A stretch of DNA of 57,939 nt from an uncultured Pelagibacteraceae bacterium. Lineage in GTDB: Bacteria > Pseudomonadota > Alphaproteobacteria > Pelagibacterales > Pelagibacteraceae. Of this stretch, positions 47,226 to 57,470 are shown piece after piece. The stretch is taken from NCBI GenBank assembly GCA_902543295.1, contig CACBXW010000006.1:1-57939 (forward strand). The letters are read 5' to 3'. Made by a program: the position numbers and the translations under genes. Every line of letters begins with the position of its first letter. Within the stretch, counting starts at the first letter, position 1. Under the pieces are notes generated by a model, which worked only from the letters and a program-made list of their open reading frames with translations, had not been told where the DNA came from and searched no databases.

Positions 47226-48037
47226 AGCTTAGAAATTTCGATTCCAGATTTAATATAACCTTTAATAGATCCACAATCTAAATAATTACCTCTAAATTTG
47301 TGTCCAATAAATAAATATTGATCTAATATCATTCGTCTTATTGCATCTGTAATATGTATTTCACCACCTTTACCTTTTTTTTGATTTTGTAAATAATGAA
47401 AAATTTTCTTTGATAATATATATCTACCTATTACTGCGTTATTTGAAGGTGCATCTTTAGTATTAGGTTTTTCAATTACATCTGCAATTTTAAAATTTAA
47501 TTTGTTAATATTTTTTTTAATTGAATAAATTCCCCAACGATCTACATTATTTTTTTTAACTTTCATGCTAGCCATTACAGAACCTTTTAATTTTTTATGA
47601 ATTTTTATCATATCTTTTGAACAATTCTTTTTCATAATTAAATCATCAGGTAACAACATTAAAAAATAATCATTTTTTATAAACTTTTTTGTTTTGAGTA
47701 CAGCATCACCAGTTCCCATGGGTTTATTCTGATAAACAAATTTGATTTTTTTTCTAAAAAAAAGAATTTTTTTATACTCTTTAATTATTCTTGGATCTTT
47801 CTTTTTTTTTATAATTGATTTGTAAAAATTGTCATTATTGAAATATTTCCTTATCATCTCTTTTTTTTTTGAAATAATAAAAATTATTTCACTTACACCA
47901 GCTTCAATACATTCATCTAAAATATACTCAATACCTGGTTTTCCATTTATTGGGAGCAGTTCTTTAGGAAAAACACTTGTTAAAGGTAGCAAACGTGTAC
48001 CCAAACCGGCAAGAGGAATAATAGCTTGTTTAATCAT
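47222..48037 (-). CDS. galU: UTP-glucose-1-phosphate uridylyltransferase
   Basis: 271 residues. AIIPLAGLGTRLLPLTSVFPKELLPI is the nucleotide-binding loop, with GIEYILDECIEAGVSEIIFI and MLLPDDLIM as the metal site. It forms UDP-glucose from UTP and glucose-1-phosphate. The middle of the protein is Lys-rich (KKKKDPRIIKEYKK). It diverges from panC by 34 bp and is followed by ugd. Confidence 0.96.
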   Translation of the reverse strand: MIKQAIIPLAGLGTRLLPLTSVFPKELLPINGKPGIEYILDECIEAGVSEIIFIISKKKEMIRKYFNNDNFYKSIIKKKKDPRIIKEYKKILFFRKKIKFVYQNKPMGTGDAVLKTKKFIKNDYFLMLLPDDLIMKKNCSKDMIKIHKKLKGSVMASMKVKKNNVDRWGIYSIKKNINKLNFKIADVIEKPNTKDAPSNNAVIGRYILSKKIFHYLQNQKKGKGGEIHITDAIRRMILDQYLFIGHKFRGNYLDCGSIKGYIKSGIEISKL

Positions 48038-48071
48038 TAAGATGTTTTACTTATAATCATATTTATTAAAA

Positions 48072-48875
48072 ATGAAAATTTTAAAAAACATTTTTGAACT
48101 AAATAAGGCAGTAAAAAATTACAAAAATGTTGGATTTGTACCTACAATGGGAGGAATTCATAAAGGCCACGTATCTTTAATAAAAATTTCACAAAAAAAT
48201 AACAAAGAAACGATAGTAAGTATTTTCGTCAATCCAACACAATTTAATCAAAAAAAAGATTTTAAGAATTATCCTAGAAATATAAGAAAAGATATTTCAA
48301 TATTAAAAAAACTAAAAGTTAATTATTTGTTTTTACCCGAGGTCAATGAAATTTATAAAAATAGAATGAAGAATTTTAAACTTAATAAATCTGATAAAAT
48401 TTTATGTGCTAAATATAGAAAAGGTCATTTTGAAGGTGTATTAAACGTTATGAATAGATTGTTATCTATTGTTAAATCTAAGTTTGTTTATATGGGTGAA
48501 AAAGATTTTCAACAATACATGTTAATTAAAAGAATATTAGGTAAAAAATATAAAATAAATATTGTTGGTTGTCCTACCATTCGAGAAAATAATAAAATTG
48601 CTTTATCCACAAGAAACAAATTGTTAAATAAATCATACATAAAAAAAGCATCAAAAATAGCCATCAAATTAGATAAATTAAAAAAATTATCAAAAATGAA
48701 TAAATTTGTGGATTTGTCAAAATCCAAATATGAACTTGAAAATAAATTCAAAATTAAAATTGATTATCTTGAATTTAGAGATGAGAAAAAAATGAAATTA
48801 GATAATTTTAAATCTAAATACAGACTATTTATTGCCTATCATATTAATGGAGTAAGATTAATTGATAATTTTTGA
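48072..48875 (+). CDS. panC: pantothenate synthetase
   Basis: 267 residues, slightly short for the family. VGFVPTMGGIHKGHVSLI holds the nucleotidylyl-transferase HxGH, VSIFVNPTQFNQKKDF the pantoate site, MGEKDFQQYMLIKRIL and ALSTRNKLLN further ATP and pantoate contacts. It ligates pantoate to beta-alanine for coenzyme A. panB is not adjacent. The stop directly abuts the convergent mgtE stop. Confidence 0.95.
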   Translation: MKILKNIFELNKAVKNYKNVGFVPTMGGIHKGHVSLIKISQKNNKETIVSIFVNPTQFNQKKDFKNYPRNIRKDISILKKLKVNYLFLPEVNEIYKNRMKNFKLNKSDKILCAKYRKGHFEGVLNVMNRLLSIVKSKFVYMGEKDFQQYMLIKRILGKKYKINIVGCPTIRENNKIALSTRNKLLNKSYIKKASKIAIKLDKLKKLSKMNKFVDLSKSKYELENKFKIKIDYLEFRDEKKMKLDNFKSKYRLFIAYHINGVRLIDNF

Positions 48876-50249
48876 TTATAAGAAATAAGCTCCTACACCT
48901 AAGAAAGATACAAATCCAATTACATCTGTTATTGTCGTAACAAATACACTAGAAGAAATTGCAGGATCAATTTTCATTTTATTTAATGTTACAGGTACTA
49001 GAATACCAAAAAGACCAGCAACTATCATAGTTAAAACCATTGAAATTGAGATTATTAGGGAGAGCTGGATATCATTAAACCATAGTTGAACTATCAAAGA
49101 ACTTATAATTGCAAAAATAACTCCATTTAAAACTCCAATATTGAATTCTTTAATAATATTATTCGTAAAATTATTTTTTGTTAAATCCTGTGTCGCTAAA
49201 GATCTTACTGTGACAGCCAATGTTTGCATGCCAGCGTTACCACCCATTGATGCAACAATTGGCATTAAAAAAGCCAATACTACCATTTGTTCTATAGTAG
49301 CACCAAATAGACTAATGCAATAAGTTGCTAGAAAAGCAGTAAACAAGTTTAATAACAACCAATTAAATCTTCTCTTAGTTTTTGTTATTACTCCATCAGT
49401 TATTTCTTCATCACCTACTCCAGCTAATCTAAGTGCGTCCTCTTCAGCTTCCTCTTTTAATACTGTCAGAACATCATCATAAGCTATCATTCCAACTAAT
49501 TTGTCAGACTTATCCACCACAGCTGCTGAACTCAAATTATAATTTTCAAATAAATTACCGACTTCCTCTCTGTCCATATCAACTGGTATTAAAGTTTGAG
49601 ATTCGGCCATTATAGACATCATTTTTGTGTCTCTTGGCGTTCTTAATACTCTTGAAGAAGGAACTGTACCAATGGGTTTGAATTCTTGATCAACTATAAA
49701 TATTTCTAAAAATTCTTCAGGAAGTTCTTTATTTTCTCTCAAATAATCTATCGTTTGTCCAACAGACCAGTTACTTGGTATAGCTGTAAATTCACGCTGC
49801 ATTAATCTAGCAGCAGAATCTTCAGGATAACTTAAGCTTTCAAGTAATGCAAATCGGTCTTTTGGAGGTAATGAACTAAGGATTGTATTTTTATCTTTTT
49901 CATCAACATTTTCTAAAATCTTAATTGCATCATCTGACTCTAAATTTTTTAGTATGTTAACAATTGAATCAGATGATAAATAAGCAATCATCTCAGATTG
50001 AATCGACTCATTTAATTCAACAAAAACTTCAGGATCAACTTTGAAACTATTTAATTTTATTAAATTTTCTCTATCATTTTGACTTAAATGTTCAATTATA
50101 TCAGCAGCATCTGCTGGATGCATAGCATTGAACGAATTTGTAATAAATCCAGCATCATTTGAGGCAATTTTATCTGTGACAACTTTGATGAATTCTTTAT
50201 TAAATTCAAAGTTAACTTTTTTATCTTTTATTTTTTTCACTATAGTCAT
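48876..50249 (-). CDS. mgtE: magnesium transporter MgtE
   Basis: 457 residues. N-terminal MgtE domain with superhelical acid-rich repeats (NAMHPADAADIIEHLSQNDR; LESDDAIKILENVDEKD; YPEDSAARLMQREFTAI), then two CBS domains (IGTVPSSRVLRTPRD; VVDKSDKLVGMIAYDDVL), then five C-terminal helices with FLMPIVASMGGNAGMQTLAV, the conserved pore motif. It is a Mg2+-gated Mg2+ channel. It diverges from lipB across 61 bp. Confidence 0.97.
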   Translation of the reverse strand: MTIVKKIKDKKVNFEFNKEFIKVVTDKIASNDAGFITNSFNAMHPADAADIIEHLSQNDRENLIKLNSFKVDPEVFVELNESIQSEMIAYLSSDSIVNILKNLESDDAIKILENVDEKDKNTILSSLPPKDRFALLESLSYPEDSAARLMQREFTAIPSNWSVGQTIDYLRENKELPEEFLEIFIVDQEFKPIGTVPSSRVLRTPRDTKMMSIMAESQTLIPVDMDREEVGNLFENYNLSSAAVVDKSDKLVGMIAYDDVLTVLKEEAEEDALRLAGVGDEEITDGVITKTKRRFNWLLLNLFTAFLATYCISLFGATIEQMVVLAFLMPIVASMGGNAGMQTLAVTVRSLATQDLTKNNFTNNIIKEFNIGVLNGVIFAIISSLIVQLWFNDIQLSLIISISMVLTMIVAGLFGILVPVTLNKMKIDPAISSSVFVTTITDVIGFVSFLGVGAYFL

Positions 50250-50310
50250 AAAATTTACCTATAATTTAGTTGGCACTATTAATACAAAATAAAAATAATA
50301 CAAATTTATA

Positions 50311-50934
50311 ATGACAATAGAGATCAAAAAGTCAGTAAAACCAATAAAATATAAATCCGCGATAGATATACTTGAAGATAGATTGGAGCAAATCAAAGTA
50401 AATAAAAATAAAGAACTTATTTGGATACTTGAACATGAAGAGATTTATACAGGTGGAACAAGTTTTAGTGAAAATGAGATTTTAGATAAATCTATAAACT
50501 TTATTAAAACCAATAGAGGTGGAAAAATAACATATCATGGTCCTGGCCAATTAGTTTTTTATTTTGTGATTGACCTAAACAAAAGAGGTAAAAATATAAA
50601 AAAAATTATAAATGCAATCGAAAAGACAATTATAGATACTTTAAAAAATTACGATATAAAGTGTTTTGCTGATAGAAAAAATATTGGAATTTGGTTTGAG
50701 CACAAATCTGGTAAAATAGATAAAATTGCTGCAATAGGTATAAAAGTAAAGAAATGGATTGCTTATCACGGTTTTGCATTAAATATTTCTAATGATCTTA
50801 ATGTATATAAAAAGATAGTTCCTTGTGGAATTAGAGATAGAGGGGTCTCAAATTTAAATAAGATTAAAAAACAAAATTATAAAAATATTGAGAATGAATT
50901 GATAAAAAATTTTTTATCAAATATTAAAAATTAA
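50311..50934 (+). CDS. lipB: lipoyl(octanoyl) transferase
   Basis: 207 residues. [18 protein letters not shown]138 in [21 protein letters not shown] and the acyl-accepting C172 in [13 protein letters not shown] are intact. It transfers octanoate from ACP to the lipoyl domains of dehydrogenases and GcvH, where LipA then adds sulfur. The 3' end overlaps the convergent rluC gene by 11 nt. Confidence 0.95.
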   Translation: MTIEIKKSVKPIKYKSAIDILEDRLEQIKVNKNKELIWILEHEEIYTGGTSFSENEILDKSINFIKTNRGGKITYHGPGQLVFYFVIDLNKRGKNIKKIINAIEKTIIDTLKNYDIKCFADRKNIGIWFEHKSGKIDKIAAIGIKVKKWIAYHGFALNISNDLNVYKKIVPCGIRDRGVSNLNKIKKQNYKNIENELIKNFLSNIKN

Positions 50935-51832
50935 GTCTTTTAATTTTTAACATATTTCTAAAATAATCTGGAGGTGTGGCTCTAAAAGTATATTTTTTCT
51001 CATTTATTTTAAATTTTATTTCATAAGAATGTAACATTAAATTTTTATTATTTATTTTTGAGTTATTTATTGAATTATATTTTTTATCTCCAATAATAGA
51101 GTTTCCTAAATTAAATAATTGTTTTCTTAGTTGGTGTTTTCTTCCTGTAATTGGATTTAGCTGAATGAATGTTGCATTATTATTTTTATCTAAGATTTCA
51201 TATTTTGTTTCAGCTTTTTCAACAATTTTTTTTTTATTTTCAAATCTTATCAAATCATCATTTAACATACCTTTATCGGTTAAAATTAACTCACCATTAC
51301 ATATTGCTAAATAAGTTTTATAAACCTTTCTTAGTCTAAAAAGTGAAGTAAGTAGTTGGGCTGTTTCCCTATTTTTTGCAATTATAAAAACACCAGATGT
51401 ATCCTTATCTAATCTATGAACAGAATAAGGTTTCTCATCTCTAAATAAATTACTTTTTGCAAATATATCAATTATATTTTTTTTAGACTTTGTGCCACCC
51501 TGCACTGAAATTCCTGATTGTTTATTTAGAACAACAAAATTATCATTATTTTCAATAATTAAATCTTCATTTTCTTTTATAATTTCATTACTTGGATTAT
51601 ATTTTTTTTTGAGTTGCTCAATTTTTTCCTCAAAATTTAAATTATAAATATTAAGTTTGTCACCAGTTTTAACTTTTTGGGAGCTTTTTACTTTTTTTTG
51701 ATTTAATTTTAATTTTCCATTTCTTAGGTTTTTTTCAATAAGTCCTTGTGGAATTTTTCCTAAATGATTTCGAATAAATCTATCAATACGCATATCGTTA
51801 AAAGATTTATCTACGTTAATTGATTTTTTCAT
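50924..51832 (-). CDS. rluC: 23S rRNA pseudouridine synthase, RluC/D family
   Basis: 302 residues from the ATG at 51832; a TTG seven codons earlier would overlap the upstream gene. An S4 RNA-binding domain ([21 protein letters not shown]) precedes the catalytic RluA-like domain with D142 in [17 protein letters not shown], and [13 protein letters not shown] near the end. The order S4 then RluA fits RluC, which modifies U955, U2504 and U2580 in E. coli, though RluD-like specificity cannot be excluded. Confidence 0.9.
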   Translation of the reverse strand: MKKSINVDKSFNDMRIDRFIRNHLGKIPQGLIEKNLRNGKLKLNQKKVKSSQKVKTGDKLNIYNLNFEEKIEQLKKKYNPSNEIIKENEDLIIENNDNFVVLNKQSGISVQGGTKSKKNIIDIFAKSNLFRDEKPYSVHRLDKDTSGVFIIAKNRETAQLLTSLFRLRKVYKTYLAICNGELILTDKGMLNDDLIRFENKKKIVEKAETKYEILDKNNNATFIQLNPITGRKHQLRKQLFNLGNSIIGDKKYNSINNSKINNKNLMLHSYEIKFKINEKKYTFRATPPDYFRNMLKIKRLNF

Positions 51833-51834
51833 TT

Positions 51835-52752
51835 TTATTTTAATTTTTTGCAACTATTGTTTTCTTCATCTAGCTTAAGGTCTTTGCATTTTTTACCTAT
51901 AGCTATAGAATCATAATATACAACTGTATCTGCTCTTTTTGGAGGATTGCCTTTATGCATTATATTAAACCTATTAATATTGCTTTTGTATATTCCAAAC
52001 TTCATATACGACTGTTTACTTATATTATTATTAGTCAATCCGGTATAATTAACTACAAGTTCGTTATTAGCCCAAATCTTAATAAAACTCTTATTTGGCC
52101 AATCAACAAATTCCATATTAATAACAAAATCATTCCATTTACCTTTTAAATTATTTGCTTCTAAAATTTTATAAGTGTCAAAACCTCCAAAACTATGATT
52201 TACAAAATCTGTCCATTGTAAATCTCCATTTGGAGCAACTCTAAACATAAAATTTACTGGACCTGCTTTAGAATGTATTTGCCATATAGTATTACTTATA
52301 GGAATAGTAAATTCACTATTTTCAGGGATATAAATACTAAATTTAAACCATGTATTTTTAGACTTCAATCCTAGCATGCTAACTTCTGATCTTTCTCTAA
52401 AGGTATTGCACTCATCTGACTTTCTTTGTTGACCACAATCACCATCACCATTTTTAAATTTCCAAGCAAATTTGCCAGATCTAACAATTTTATTTTGAAT
52501 TAATAATCCGTCTTTAGGAAAGTTATATAAAGGTGATAAATGCATTCTACATTTGGTTTTTTTTCCATGACTCCATTGACAGTCAATATTTGATAAGTCT
52601 ATTAAATCTTTTTCATTATCTAAATTAAACCAAGGCATATTATCATCACCTAATGTATAAAATTTTAAACCGTCAATTTTTGCTGGATTTGCATTTAAAA
52701 TATTAGTTGTAAAAAAAAATATTATAATTATTTGAAAAATTATATTTTTCAT
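51835..52752 (-). CDS. secreted polysaccharide-lyase-like protein
   Basis: 305 residues with a signal peptide (KNIIFQIIIIFFFTTNILNA, cleavage about residue 21), so periplasmic or secreted. The body looks like a beta jelly roll: FRERSEVSMLG, TWFKFSIYIPENSEF, NTIWQIHSKAGPVNFMFRV, KGKWNDFVINMEF, YMKFGIYKSNINR and the ending VVYYDSIAIGK. These match the bacterial polysaccharide lyase family (Pfam polysaccharide lyase, heparin-lyase-I/PL20-like). The substrate is unknown; catalytic residues cannot be assigned with confidence. Three cysteine pairs suggest disulfides. It lies between rplQ and rluC on the same strand. Confidence 0.65.
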   Translation of the reverse strand: MKNIIFQIIIIFFFTTNILNANPAKIDGLKFYTLGDDNMPWFNLDNEKDLIDLSNIDCQWSHGKKTKCRMHLSPLYNFPKDGLLIQNKIVRSGKFAWKFKNGDGDCGQQRKSDECNTFRERSEVSMLGLKSKNTWFKFSIYIPENSEFTIPISNTIWQIHSKAGPVNFMFRVAPNGDLQWTDFVNHSFGGFDTYKILEANNLKGKWNDFVINMEFVDWPNKSFIKIWANNELVVNYTGLTNNNISKQSYMKFGIYKSNINRFNIMHKGNPPKRADTVVYYDSIAIGKKCKDLKLDEENNSCKKLK

Positions 52753-52817
52753 TTCATTAATATAAAATATTAGATAATTGTTTTACAACTTCAATTAAAT
52801 AAAATATGAATTAAAGT

Positions 52818-53261
52818 TTAAGCTGTAGCTTGTTTTTTATCTTCAACTTTTGGTGTATCTTTAGTCGGATTTTTTTTCTTTTTATCGACTCTTTTTGCTT
52901 CAACGTCCCTATCTACAAACTCAATTACTGCCATAGGTGCATTATCACCATATCTGAACCCAGCCTTAATAATTCTTGTATATCCACCTTTTCTATTTTC
53001 GTATCTCTTAGAAAGTGTTTTTTTAACTTTATTGGTAGATTTAAGATCTTGAAGTTTTGAGATTAGTGTTTTTGTGTTAGATAATGAGTCTTTCTTGCCA
53101 AGTGTTATGATTTTGTCAGCTTGAGGTTTTAAGACTTTTGCTTTGGGCAATGTTGTTGTGATTTGCTCATACTTTATTAAAGAGTTAAGCATATTTTTAA
53201 TCAGAGCTTTTCTATGTTCTGAAGTTCTGTTGAGCTTTTTATAGCCCATTTTATGTCTCAT
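52818..53261 (-). CDS. rplQ: 50S ribosomal protein L17
   Basis: 147 residues. [24 protein letters not shown], the L17 start, and [25 protein letters not shown], its C-terminal core, are clear. A charged tail ([17 protein letters not shown]) extends beyond the E. coli length of 127. It is the last gene of the ribosomal cluster and shares one base with the rpoA stop. Confidence 0.97.
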   Translation of the reverse strand: MRHKMGYKKLNRTSEHRKALIKNMLNSLIKYEQITTTLPKAKVLKPQADKIITLGKKDSLSNTKTLISKLQDLKSTNKVKKTLSKRYENRKGGYTRIIKAGFRYGDNAPMAVIEFVDRDVEAKRVDKKKKNPTKDTPKVEDKKQATA

Positions 53262-54289
53262 TAGATAGCTTCCTCTAGTTTTTTAGATAATTCAGCAATA
53301 TTATCTGGTGGCCAGTTTGGAATTTCCATTCCAAGATATAATGACATCCCTGTTAATACTTCTTTGATCTCATTTAATGATTTTCTACCAAAATTAGGTG
53401 TTCTTAACATTTCACCTTCTGATTTTTGTACTAAATCACCAATATAAATAATATTATCATTTTTAAGACAATTCATTGATCTTACAGAAAGTTCTAGTTC
53501 GTCAACTTTTCTTAATAAGTTCTTATTAAACTCCGGCTCTGAAGGTTGTTCTTTTACAATAACTTCTTGAGGCTCATCAAAGTTAACAAACATTCCTAAC
53601 TGATCTTGGAATATTCTTGCTGAATAAGCCACTGCATCTTCAGCTGATATTGATCCATTTGTCTCAACTTCCATAGTTAATTTATCATAATCTAATGCTT
53701 TTCCTTCTCTAGCGGTACTAACTGAATAAGAGACTTTTTTAACTGGACTAAATAATGAGTCTATTGGAATTAAACCCAGTGGTGGCTCCTCTGGTTTGTT
53801 CATATCGGCTGAAACATAGCCTTTTCCTGTTCCTACTGACATTTCCATATGAAATTTAGTATTTTCGTCTAAATTACAAATTACTAAATCTGGATTTAAT
53901 ATTTCAATATCAGCAACAGGAGTTATATCAGATGCTTTTATTTCTCCTGGACCTTTAGCATCTAGTATTAATTTTTTTGATACATCTGATGAGCTTTTAA
54001 GAGCTAAAGATTTTACGTTTAACACGATATCCGTAACATCTTCTCTCACTCCCTTAATTGATGTAAATTCATGTAATACACCATCTATCTGAATAGAAGT
54101 TACAGCAGTTCCTCTAATTGACGATAAAAGAATTCTTCTCAGTGAATTACCAAGTGTTAATCCATAACCTTTTTCTAGAGGTTCAGCAGTAATCTTTGCA
54201 AATGCTTTATCGTCACTTAATTGAACATCTAATTTTGCAGGTTTAATTAATGATTTCCAATTTTTTGAATTTACTTCTGTTTGCTCCAT
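53261..54289 (-). CDS. rpoA: DNA-directed RNA polymerase subunit alpha
   Basis: 342 residues. N-terminal assembly domain with [20 protein letters not shown] and [14 protein letters not shown]; a linker around residue 240; then the C-terminal DNA-binding domain ([38 protein letters not shown]), including the residues that contact UP elements. Position between rpsK and rplQ is standard, without an intervening rpsD. Both junctions are TAATG. Confidence 0.98.
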   Translation of the reverse strand: MEQTEVNSKNWKSLIKPAKLDVQLSDDKAFAKITAEPLEKGYGLTLGNSLRRILLSSIRGTAVTSIQIDGVLHEFTSIKGVREDVTDIVLNVKSLALKSSSDVSKKLILDAKGPGEIKASDITPVADIEILNPDLVICNLDENTKFHMEMSVGTGKGYVSADMNKPEEPPLGLIPIDSLFSPVKKVSYSVSTAREGKALDYDKLTMEVETNGSISAEDAVAYSARIFQDQLGMFVNFDEPQEVIVKEQPSEPEFNKNLLRKVDELELSVRSMNCLKNDNIIYIGDLVQKSEGEMLRTPNFGRKSLNEIKEVLTGMSLYLGMEIPNWPPDNIAELSKKLEEAI

Positions 54290-54726
54290 TAAACTCTCCT
54301 TTTTTTAGGTGGTCTCGTGCCATTATGTGGCATTGGTGTTGTATCTTTAATTGATATAATTTTAAAACCTCTTGCCTGTAAAGCTCTCAAAGCAGTTTCT
54401 CTTCCAGATCCAGGACCTTTAACTTCAACAGACAAAATTTTCATGCCAACCTCTAAAGCTTTAGCTGCTGCTGCATCAGCTGCAACTTGTGCTGCGTATG
54501 GTGTAGACTTACGAGAGCCTTTAAAACCTTTTTGGCCAGCAGATGCCCAAGAAACTACATTTCCATTAGTATCAGCTATTGATACAATGGTATTATTAAA
54601 TGTAGATTGAACATAAGCTATACCATTTAAAATATTCTTTTTTCCTTTTTTTTTCTTTGAATAAGAACTTTTTTTAGGTTTAGATTCTACTTTCTGTTCT
54701 TTACTTTCAATAGCTTCTTTTTTCAT
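54289..54726 (-). CDS. rpsK: 30S ribosomal protein S11
   Basis: 145 residues. The core is standard: [38 protein letters not shown] and [17 protein letters not shown], ending [11 protein letters not shown]. The lysine-rich N-terminal extension of about 30 residues ([12 protein letters not shown]...) is longer than in E. coli. S11 forms part of the mRNA exit/E-site platform. It lies between rpsM and rpoA, joined to both by 1-nt overlaps. Confidence 0.98.
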   Translation of the reverse strand: MKKEAIESKEQKVESKPKKSSYSKKKKGKKNILNGIAYVQSTFNNTIVSIADTNGNVVSWASAGQKGFKGSRKSTPYAAQVAADAAAAKALEVGMKILSVEVKGPGSGRETALRALQARGFKIISIKDTTPMPHNGTRPPKKRRV

Positions 54727-55109
54727 TATTTTTTAAGTGGAGTTAATTTCTTACCTGCAATCGCAATTGCTTTTCCTTTTCTAGTCCTTGAATTACATCT
54801 AGTTCTTTGTCCTCTAACAGGAAGTTTTTTTCTATGCCTAGATCCTCTATAAGTTGCAAGATCAATTAATCTTTTTATACTTAATGATGTTTCTCTTCTC
54901 AAATCACCTTCAACCGTAAATTTTTGATCAATATACTCTCTAATTTTTAAAATTTGATCATCAGTTAATTCATTAACTCTTTTTGATTTTGGTATTTCTA
55001 ATTCATTACAAATTTGTTTAGAAAATTTATTTCCAATTCCATAGATATAGGTAAGTCCTACATGAACTAACTTATTTTGTGGTATGTTTACACCTGCAAT
55101 ACGAGCCAT
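54726..55109 (-). CDS. rpsM: 30S ribosomal protein S13
   Basis: 127 residues, [22 protein letters not shown] at the start and [22 protein letters not shown] near the end. S13 lies in the head of the 30S subunit and contacts P-site tRNA and 23S rRNA (bridge B1). It follows adk after a 55-bp gap that carries a good promoter, so rpsM-rpsK-rpoA-rplQ can be transcribed apart from the spc-type genes upstream. Confidence 0.98.
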   Translation of the reverse strand: MARIAGVNIPQNKLVHVGLTYIYGIGNKFSKQICNELEIPKSKRVNELTDDQILKIREYIDQKFTVEGDLRRETSLSIKRLIDLATYRGSRHRKKLPVRGQRTRCNSRTRKGKAIAIAGKKLTPLKK

Positions 55110-55132
55110 AATTTTTGTGATAAATTGTGCCT

Positions 55133-55160
55133 TTTATATAAGAAGATTAGTCAAAGTCAA
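55133..55160 (-). promoter_or_regulatory. sigma-70-type promoter upstream of rpsM
   Basis: Reading the minus strand, TTGACT (55155-55160) and TATAAA (55133-55138) are 16 bp apart, both 5 of 6 matches to consensus, 23 nt before the rpsM ATG. It is the best promoter-like sequence I can see in the window. A second TTGACT directly follows the first in tandem. It would drive rpsM-rpsK-rpoA-rplQ. Confidence 0.55.
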
Positions 55161-55164
55161 CGCC

Positions 55165-55728
55165 TTAAACATTCAAAAAAGCCTCAATTTTATTGGTTAT
55201 TTGATCTATTTCCATTGCTCCATCGATCTCATGAAAATTTGAATTTTTAGAATAGTAATCTAATACTGGTCTAGTAGTTTCAACATAAGTATCATATCTC
55301 TTTATTATAGTGTCCAGATCATCATCAGTTCTTTTTTCTAAAATTTTTCTTTTTTTTATTCTTTCCACAATAGTTTCTTTGTTAACATTTAAAAAAAAAA
55401 TATAATCTATCTTCTGATTAGAGCTATTTAATAATAAATCTAAATTTCTAGCTTGGCTAATAGATCTAGGATAGCCATCAAATATCAATTTTCCTTTTTT
55501 GTTAGGATCAAAAACATGATTTTTTAAAAGGCTATTAACAATATCATCACTGACAAATTTTCCTTCATTCATATTATTTATTATTTTTTTTCCTATATCA
55601 GTGTCTTTTTTAATTTCATCTCTTAAAATATCTCCAGTAGAAATTTGATGACCATTTAATTTTTTTACAAGATATTTGGCTTGAGTGCCTTTCCCAGCTC
55701 CTGGAGGACCAAACAATATTATATTCAC
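55165..55728 (-). CDS. adk: adenylate kinase, short form
   Basis: 187 residues; the E. coli enzyme has 214. The P-loop GPPGAGKGTQAKYL (residues 7-20), STGDILRDEI, FDGYPRSISQA and RYDTYVETTRPVLDYY are typical. The lid between KKRKILEKRTDDD and the next helix is the short, zinc-free type. It balances AMP, ADP and ATP. The start is GTG, directly abutting the secY TAA; no ATG is available upstream of the P-loop. Confidence 0.96.
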   Translation of the reverse strand: MNIILFGPPGAGKGTQAKYLVKKLNGHQISTGDILRDEIKKDTDIGKKIINNMNEGKFVSDDIVNSLLKNHVFDPNKKGKLIFDGYPRSISQARNLDLLLNSSNQKIDYIFFLNVNKETIVERIKKRKILEKRTDDDLDTIIKRYDTYVETTRPVLDYYSKNSNFHEIDGAMEIDQITNKIEAFLNV

Positions 55729-57009
55729 TTATCTACCAAACTTAGTTTTTTTGATTAGTTGCTCGTATTGAGAACTCATCATCCTTGTTTGAATTTGTGT
55801 AACAGTGTCGATTGCAACTACAACAACGATTAGAACAGAAGCGCCACCTAAATAAAACGGAATAGGATAATTAGCAATTAAAAATTCTGGCATCAAACAA
55901 ACTAAAGCTAAATATAATGCTCCTATTGTTGTTAGTCTTGTTAATATTGTATCAATGTAAAGTGCAGTACTTTCTCCAGGTCTTATTCCAGGAATAAATC
56001 CACCATATTTTCTTAAATTCTCAGCTGTTTCAGTTGGATTAAAAGTTATTGAAGTATAAAAAAATGTAAAAAATATTATACCTGATGCATATAACAACAT
56101 GTACAAAGGTTGTCCTTGAGAAAAATAAGATGAAATGTTTAAAAATGTTTCATTTTGTGAAACATTAAAATTTGAAAAAGTAACTGGCAATAATAATAAA
56201 GCTGAAGCAAAAATAGCAGGTATAACACCTGCTGAATTAATTTTTAAAGGCAGATGTGAGGAATCTCCTCCATACATTTTGTTTCCCATTTGTCTCTTTG
56301 GATAATTTATAAGAATTTTTCTTAATGCTCTCTCCATAAAAACAATAAACATGATAGTTGCAACGAGCAATATAAATATAAAAATTATCATTACAGTTGA
56401 AATTGCACCGGTTCTTCCTAATTCAAAAGTCGTTACTAAAGCTCTGGGGATTTCAGCAACAATACCTGAGAAAATAATTAATGAAATTCCGTTACCAATT
56501 CCTCTTTGTGTAATTTGTTCACCAAGCCACATTAAAAAAATAGTTCCAGCAACAATAGTTGTTACAGTTGAAATTTTAAAGAATATGCCAGGATTAATCA
56601 CTAAATCTGCTGAAGCTTCCAATCCAACCGCTAATCCATATCCTTGTATAGTTGCTAATAAAACAGTTCCATATCTTGTAATTTGCGTAATTTTTTGTCT
56701 TCCTATTTCACCTTGAGCCTTTAAATTTTTAAAATAATCAGATACACCTGTAAGTAATTGGACAATAATTGAAGAAGATATATATGGCATTATTCCGAGT
56801 GCAAATATTGCCATTCTACTTACAGCGCCACCTGCAAAAACATTAAACATACCAAGTAAACCTTTTTGGTTTCCTTCCATCATTATTTGGAGTTGTTCAG
56901 GGTCAATTCCTGGTAAAGGAACAAAAGTGCCCAATCTATAAACTGCAAGTATAAATAGTGTAAATAGTATTCTGTTTCTTAAATCATTAGATTGTGTTGA
57001 AGCACTCAT
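55729..57009 (-). CDS. secY: protein translocase subunit SecY
   Basis: 426 residues, ten transmembrane helices. RLGTFVPLPGIDPEQL, GGAVSRMAIFALGIMPYISSSIIVQ (plug region), GNGISLIIFSGI and YGGFIPGIRPGESTALYI are signature loops. It forms the Sec channel. Order rplO-secY-adk is the common bacterial one. The ATG shares a base with the rplO stop. Confidence 0.98.
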   Translation of the reverse strand: MSASTQSNDLRNRILFTLFILAVYRLGTFVPLPGIDPEQLQIMMEGNQKGLLGMFNVFAGGAVSRMAIFALGIMPYISSSIIVQLLTGVSDYFKNLKAQGEIGRQKITQITRYGTVLLATIQGYGLAVGLEASADLVINPGIFFKISTVTTIVAGTIFLMWLGEQITQRGIGNGISLIIFSGIVAEIPRALVTTFELGRTGAISTVMIIFIFILLVATIMFIVFMERALRKILINYPKRQMGNKMYGGDSSHLPLKINSAGVIPAIFASALLLLPVTFSNFNVSQNETFLNISSYFSQGQPLYMLLYASGIIFFTFFYTSITFNPTETAENLRKYGGFIPGIRPGESTALYIDTILTRLTTIGALYLALVCLMPEFLIANYPIPFYLGGASVLIVVVVAIDTVTQIQTRMMSSQYEQLIKKTKFGR

Positions 57010-57470
57010 TATTTAGATTGATTTTTAACAGTAATTTGTCCACCAGCTTTTTCAATTTTTTCTTTGGCAATTTTAGAAGAATAATCTACTTCAATATCAA
57101 TTTTAGAATTAAAATCACCGTTTGATAAAATTTTAAATTTATTAATCGATTTTCTAAATATTTTAGATTTTTTAAATGTATCAATATTTATTTTCGTATC
57201 TACATTGATCGTCTTGTTGTCAATTAGTTTTTGTAAATTACCTAAATTTATTATTGCTAAATCATTTTTGCTTATAGGTCTGAAACCTCTTTTAGGTAAT
57301 CTCCTGTATAGTGGCATTTGACCACCTTCAAAACTTTTTATTGCAACTCCGGATCTCGATTTTTGACCTTTTACTCCTCTTCCAGAAGTTTTACCTTTAC
57401 CAGATCCTATACCTCTTCCTACGCGAATTTTTTTTGTTTTAAGATTATTCAATGAATTTAATGATGTCAT
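57009..57470 (-). CDS. rplO: 50S ribosomal protein L15
   Basis: 153 residues. RVGRGIGSGKGKTSGRGVKGQ, SFEGGQMPLYRRLPKRGF and the C-terminal IEKAGGQITV identify L15. It follows rpsE with a 1-nt overlap, so rpmD (L30), which normally stands between rpsE and rplO, is not here. Confidence 0.97.
   Translation of the reverse strand: MTSLNSLNNLKTKKIRVGRGIGSGKGKTSGRGVKGQKSRSGVAIKSFEGGQMPLYRRLPKRGFRPISKNDLAIINLGNLQKLIDNKTINVDTKINIDTFKKSKIFRKSINKFKILSNGDFNSKIDIEVDYSSKIAKEKIEKAGGQITVKNQSK

Noticed and set aside
54317..54610. 97-codon plus-strand ORF opposite rpsK
   Set aside because: Antisense of a conserved ribosomal protein; no independent evidence.
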